Positions 10,939-14,687 of a stretch of 14,687 nt of DNA are shown one piece after another (the first letter of the stretch is position 1; the number at the start of each line of letters is the position of its first letter). The translations under genes and the position numbers were made by a program. The DNA lies in contig KN834862.1 in assembly GCA_000827265.1 (NCBI GenBank), positions 81,847 through 96,533 of the forward strand, given 5' to 3'. The stretch is from Collybiopsis luxurians FD-317 M1 (taxonomy: Eukaryota > Basidiomycota > Agaricomycetes > Agaricales > Omphalotaceae). Below the pieces are notes generated by a model. That model saw nothing but the letters and a program-made list of their open reading frames with translations. It was not told where the DNA came from and searched no databases.

Positions 10939-13900
10939 ATGCAGAAGGAAAAGGAGTACAGAATGGAAGGACCTACCATGAAACATTGCGTGAGGGTTCA
11001 AGAGTTTCCTTCCGAACTGCCCTCTCTGAGATGGGCAGAGGAAGAGCCAGAGCAACTCTTCCATCCAGGTCAAGGGGCATACAACAAAAATGAAAACCCC
11101 AGCCCTCAGAAGAAGCAGCAAAAACAGGCTCAGCATTCACCCATCCGTCGCTGAGGAATGAGGCGCAATAACCATGAGAAAGGTACTGGGGCTGTGATTG
11201 AGGGGACAGTCAACAATGCCCTTCAGATTGTGGAAGACCCATCGTTTGCCCTGAACACCGCAAAAGATCAGCTCATGAGTGGAGTTCTGGAAGTGACGTT
11301 GAATGTCAATACACCTTCAGCTACAACAGACATCAAGTCAGACAAGGCATTTCAACTATATGTGGAGTCTGTTCAGAGTGACAGTGTTGGGTTTGTACAA
11401 TTGCACGGAAGGTTATTTGCTGTGGAAGGGTGGATATGTGAATATCATCAGGTTATTCGCTGCTTTTTTGTCTTATCACTCAAATAGCATCAATGGTTCC
11501 ATTTCGAGGTAACAGGCCCAGAAAGTGACCCGAAACTCATGTGCAGATGCCCTGCTGCGATATGGCGTTGTATCCACAAGCGCTATTACTTGGTCTACAG
11601 CGCATGTGACTTGAGTGAACAGGCCAACGATGACGGTGAGTGCAAGTATATATCTTGTCATTTCAATGAGGTTCTGACACACAGGGAGCAGGACCGTGCC
11701 CAAAAATCATTCTATTTTCAAAGGAAAGTGGGGTACTTGACGAAGATCATTCTGTGTTGCTTTTCTCTGTGGCTCAGTCAGAAGGACTTGTTGCCTTATC
11801 CCATCGAATTTTTGTCAGATTCGAAGGGATAGATGATGGAAATGGGAAATGGCAATGTTCACGAAGAGAAGGTTCTTTGTGCACCCATATCGAAGTAGCT
11901 CGCGAATACATGCAGCGGAAGTTACTGAGCAATGGTAATAGGGGTGGAGAACTAAGAAATAATTCACAAGGCAAAGATATATGTGAGTCGATACTCGTAT
12001 GTATATCTCTGAGTCAAAAGCTGATTGAAAAAAAAAAAATCAAGCGGGAGAGAAAGTTTTCTCCACAAGAGAGCTATGAGCCATCTCATATCTGCCAGTT
12101 ATTCCCCCTCATTGGTGCATGCTACCTGAGGAGAAGGCAGTTTACAACCCTCCAAAAGGGCTCCGAACAGCTCCAGAATGCATAGGACTGTCTGCTCATG
12201 CATCGTGCGCCTGTATAGATGGCGGGCGTTCATTCTACAATCCCAACCGACCGACCCTTACAAGAATGTGCACAGTCTACACATTGACACAGGCCTTCCA
12301 GGTAGAAATTGAACTCCAGACCTGTCCGAGGTGTCCAGTTGAGCGCCATCGATATATTGGGCCAGAACCCAGAGACATAGGTCTATTCAATTTCAACAAT
12401 TCAGCGCTCTTTACTCATGAATTACTGAACAAATACATCAGTGCATTCAGCGGCTCTGAGACACCATTTATGCCATGGGTCAACCAAGTAGCTCGTCGCT
12501 ATGAAGAATCAGAGTCAGAAAATCCATTCGTGAATGAAGGGCTCTTTCGCACTGGCTGGTTCACATACGCACAACTTATAGGGTTCGAAAACAATAAAAT
12601 GTGTCCATTCTGTGGAGTGTTCCTGGAGAATGTAATATGGGATGGAGTCTCGATATCATTCGGACGAAAGTTTGTGAATGCTGAATTGGAGCCCCCAATG
12701 GCAGTATCTAACCAGGCTCCCAAATGTCCTAGCAAGTCATTGTCAAAGCAGGAGTGGCTGCCAGATGGGAAAATGCATCGCAGGCTGCATGAATGGATTA
12801 ATGATGGTGGGTTGAAGATTGAGAAGGGTGTCAGGGAGGAGGATCAAGGACAAACACTTGAAGCAACCATCCAGCGCACCAGGATGTTGGAGATAGAGCT
12901 CTATCCATGGCTGGAAAGCCTTAGTCTGCACTTGAAGGAAATGTTCAGAAGGCGAATGGGGCATGGGGCACTTGACAATTGGAAATGGAAACCGGCACAA
13001 GAGTATAGCGCTCTGTTTCAACTGGTATGTGATACAACATTCGCAGCCTCGAAGTACGCCAATTAACCCCTACTTTGACAGCTCACATTGGACGAGTCGA
13101 CAATGCAAACTATGACCCATTCAGTACTGAGGAAGTTGGAGCTATTCCTCAAGGAACCTACACCAAATAATCATGCTGATCTCCTGGGGGTACCAGCACT
13201 ATACACAATTTTATGGATGGAATACACCAAAGAAAAAAAATATGCACCAGAAACCCTGGGGGTTGCTCGATGGATGTTGCTCCGCACTGCTGCTGTGCTC
13301 AAGATGCTTTTAAGCTTGAATCAGGAGCCTCTTCAGTTCATGACGCCTGAAAATTTCCGCCGATTCGATAGTAGTCCAGAAATTCAGGACTGGGAGAGGG
13401 TAAATCTGCAGGTTACCATATATGTGAAGATAGCTACTTACCGGAATGTCAGACAGGTTGTTTCTACCATTTACCGCAGATACGTTTCCGACCTAGGTAC
13501 CCAAAACTTCCCCATGACCGGCACCCCAATGTGAATACAGAAAGAATTGGAACTTGCAGGAAATATTACAAATTGTATTCGCAAAAATGCCTAACAGGTG
13601 GGATTATGGCTTGCTGGTGCAGCCATAGCATCTGTTATGGTTTCCACTGCATTCCCGTGGGAGAAGGCAGAAATGATGTGTTTTCAGCAATCATAACATG
13701 ATGGCTGACAGCTCCCAAGCGCATCGTGTATGACTTTGCCTGTGCCTTAGGACCGTATTGCTGGACGCGAGAGCCAGAGTTTTTCACTGATACCCAATTT
13801 GTGATTGATAATTTTCATGTTTCCGGTCATACGAGGTGCTCGACAGCAGCTTTCCTGAAAACATATGCAGCTGTTGACCCAGATTTGATGGCGATCAACT

Positions 13901-14061
13901 CTAGTGCTGCTGAATGCGGGAATAGTGGGTTGACCAGAATTCAAAAATTGGTGAGTTACATGGGACAAGTCCGGGCCACAATCTATACCTGGGTTTTCAT
14001 ATCGGTGTGGAACAGACTCCAAATCTTGAGTCTTCACAAAAGGATCACAAAGACTGCATAA
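10939..14061 (+). pseudogene. KDZ-family transposase with CxC cysteine clusters, broken by three TGAs and a frameshift
   Basis: Exons: 10939-11451, 11488-11635, 11692-11982, 12045-13024, 13082-13456, 13498-14061; about 955 codons, near the family's usual size. Cysteine clusters come in order: MCRCP and a following Cys (11539-11570), WQCSR...LCTHI, SWIM-like (near 11850-11900), CAC (near 12210), CPRCP (near 12320), CPFCG (near 12600). The KDZ catalytic core follows. Candidate DDE-type acidic residues are Asp at 12641 (IWDGV), Asp at 13732 (VYDFAC) and Glu at 13912 (SSAAECGNS), with the family's HxxxHxxC-type motif (FHVSGHTRC) near 13815. All three acidic residues are intact. Lesions are TGA at 11152, 12077 and 13699, each at a position where Arg (CGA) fits, and a frame slip at about 13497. 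It would catalyse cut-and-paste transposition in the nucleus. As it stands the element is probably not autonomous. The start is uncertain among 10939, 10963 and 10978. The 36-nt first intron is unusually short. Confidence 0.9.
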
Positions 14062-14346
14062 TTAGTTGCTTTGATGTATAAATATATAGATGCAGGTATT
14101 CATACCTTGTCGTGCTTGCTCCAAATCGCATGAAGTGACAAAAATGAAGATAAATTCCTGTGCTAAACATGAATTGACAAAAGTTACCGAACAGCAGGGA
14201 CTAGTAACAGTGTACTGTAGTACCTGAGTGCTAGAAGCTACCGATAATCCCATTCAACCACCTAGCCCAACTAGAATGACACTAACAATGTCAACAAGGG
14301 TACCTCGCTGATCTTCTAAGACTGGAAAAGCCCGAGTCTCCATGCA

Positions 14347-14370
14347 GCAGTCAGGGGTATCCTAGACTGC
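14347..14370. repeat. Palindrome in tandem-repeat copy 1
   Basis: GCAGTC and GACTGC form perfect 6-bp arms around a partly paired centre. The same element is better preserved in copy 2. Confidence 0.55.
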
Positions 14371-14592
14371 AACGACCACCAATGCTCAAGGTTCCCTTCC
14401 TGAGAGTCAATAGTAGCAGGCAAGTGCTATTAGTTAATAGCGGGGACTGATAGCAGTGTGCTGCAGTACCTGACTGCTGGAAGCTACTGGGCTATCCCAT
14501 TCAACCACCTAACTCCACCAGAATGACAGCAACAATGTCAACGAGGGTACCTCACTGATGTTCTAAGACTGGAAAACCCAAGTCTTCATGCA

Positions 14593-14616
14593 GCAGTCAG
14601 GGTCACCCTAGACTGC
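14593..14616. repeat. Palindrome in tandem-repeat copy 2
   Basis: GCAGTC-AGGGT-C-ACCCT-A-GACTGC can form an 11-bp stem with one bulged A and a one-base centre. Retention in both repeat copies suggests a protein-binding or hairpin-forming site, for example a transposase-binding subterminal motif, but this is inference. Confidence 0.55.
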
Positions 14617-14687
14617 AATGACCACCAATTGTACGATGTCCTCTTCCTGCGAGAGTCAACAGTAGCAGGCAAGTGCTGTCAAGAAAG

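Larger units (their letters stand above)
14197..14687. repeat. 246-bp tandem repeat, two diverged copies reaching the window edge
   Basis: Copy 1 spans 14197-14442 and copy 2 14443-14687, in direct orientation, beginning GGGACTRRTARCAGTGT. They share long blocks (for example CAACCACCTA, TTCTAAGACTGGAAAA, GTAGCAGGCAAGTGCT) and differ by scattered substitutions, many of them CG versus TG or CA. The array starts about 135 bp downstream of the transposase stop, so it could be subterminal transposon repeat or an unrelated satellite; more copies may follow outside the window. Confidence 0.85.

Noticed and set aside
11452..11487. Alternative intron 11422-11487 in the KDZ gene
   Set aside because: It also keeps the frame, but it removes a protein-like segment (EGWICEYHQ) and uses a poorer GTGGAA donor. 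The 36-nt intron was preferred with reservation.
9578..13701. TGA read as a sense codon or by recoding rather than nonsense
   Set aside because: The partner gene itself appears to end in TGA at 9193-9191, the KDZ frame also has a frameshift, and no recoding structure was recognised. Simple inactivation explains the data.
1..14687. TET/JBP dioxygenase gene, often linked to fungal KDZ elements
   Set aside because: I looked for a dioxygenase-like HxD...H...R arrangement in the open frames and found none I could support.
8924..14687. Terminal inverted repeats bounding the KDZ unit
   Set aside because: By eye, no inverted match was found between 8924-9190 and 14062-14687. The right end may lie outside the window.

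Overview
The window looks like nuclear DNA of a filamentous basidiomycete, most likely an Agaricomycete. The protein-coding stretches are cut by many introns of about 36-60 nt with GTRNGT-like donors and CTNAY-like branch points. The one gene family I recognise firmly, a KDZ (Kyakuja-Dileera-Zisupton) transposase with cysteine-cluster (CxC) domains, is greatly expanded in mushrooms. No bacterial or viral features, rRNA or tRNA were seen.

Layout. (1) 1-3180, minus: a roughly 12-exon gene of unknown function, cut off by the left edge. (2) 3181-3430: a 250-bp divergent spacer. (3) 3431-4471, plus: a two-exon, mostly helical protein of unknown function. (4) 4472-8923: no intact gene; it holds a small 19-bp minisatellite and several stretches that may be decayed exons (weak evidence). 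(5) 9191-10882, minus: a four-exon gene for a protein of about 500 residues with an N-terminal Cys/His cluster, a Ser/Pro-rich middle and a C-terminal coiled coil. (6) 10883-10938: a 56-bp divergent spacer with a TATA-like stretch. (7) 10939-14061, plus: the KDZ transposase, about 955 codons in six exons. (8) 14197-14687: a 246-bp tandem repeat, two copies, each with a palindrome.

The right half (9191-14687) reads as one transposon-like unit, a transposase and a possible accessory protein expressed from a shared spacer. The left half repeats the same architecture with a different divergent pair. Every multi-exon gene is damaged. Seven in-frame stops interrupt otherwise clean frames, and all seven are TGA, the only stop that a CpG transition can create (CGA to TGA). 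Repeat copies in the window also differ at CG/TG/CA positions. I infer an old element silenced by CpG methylation and deamination, or by a RIP-like process.
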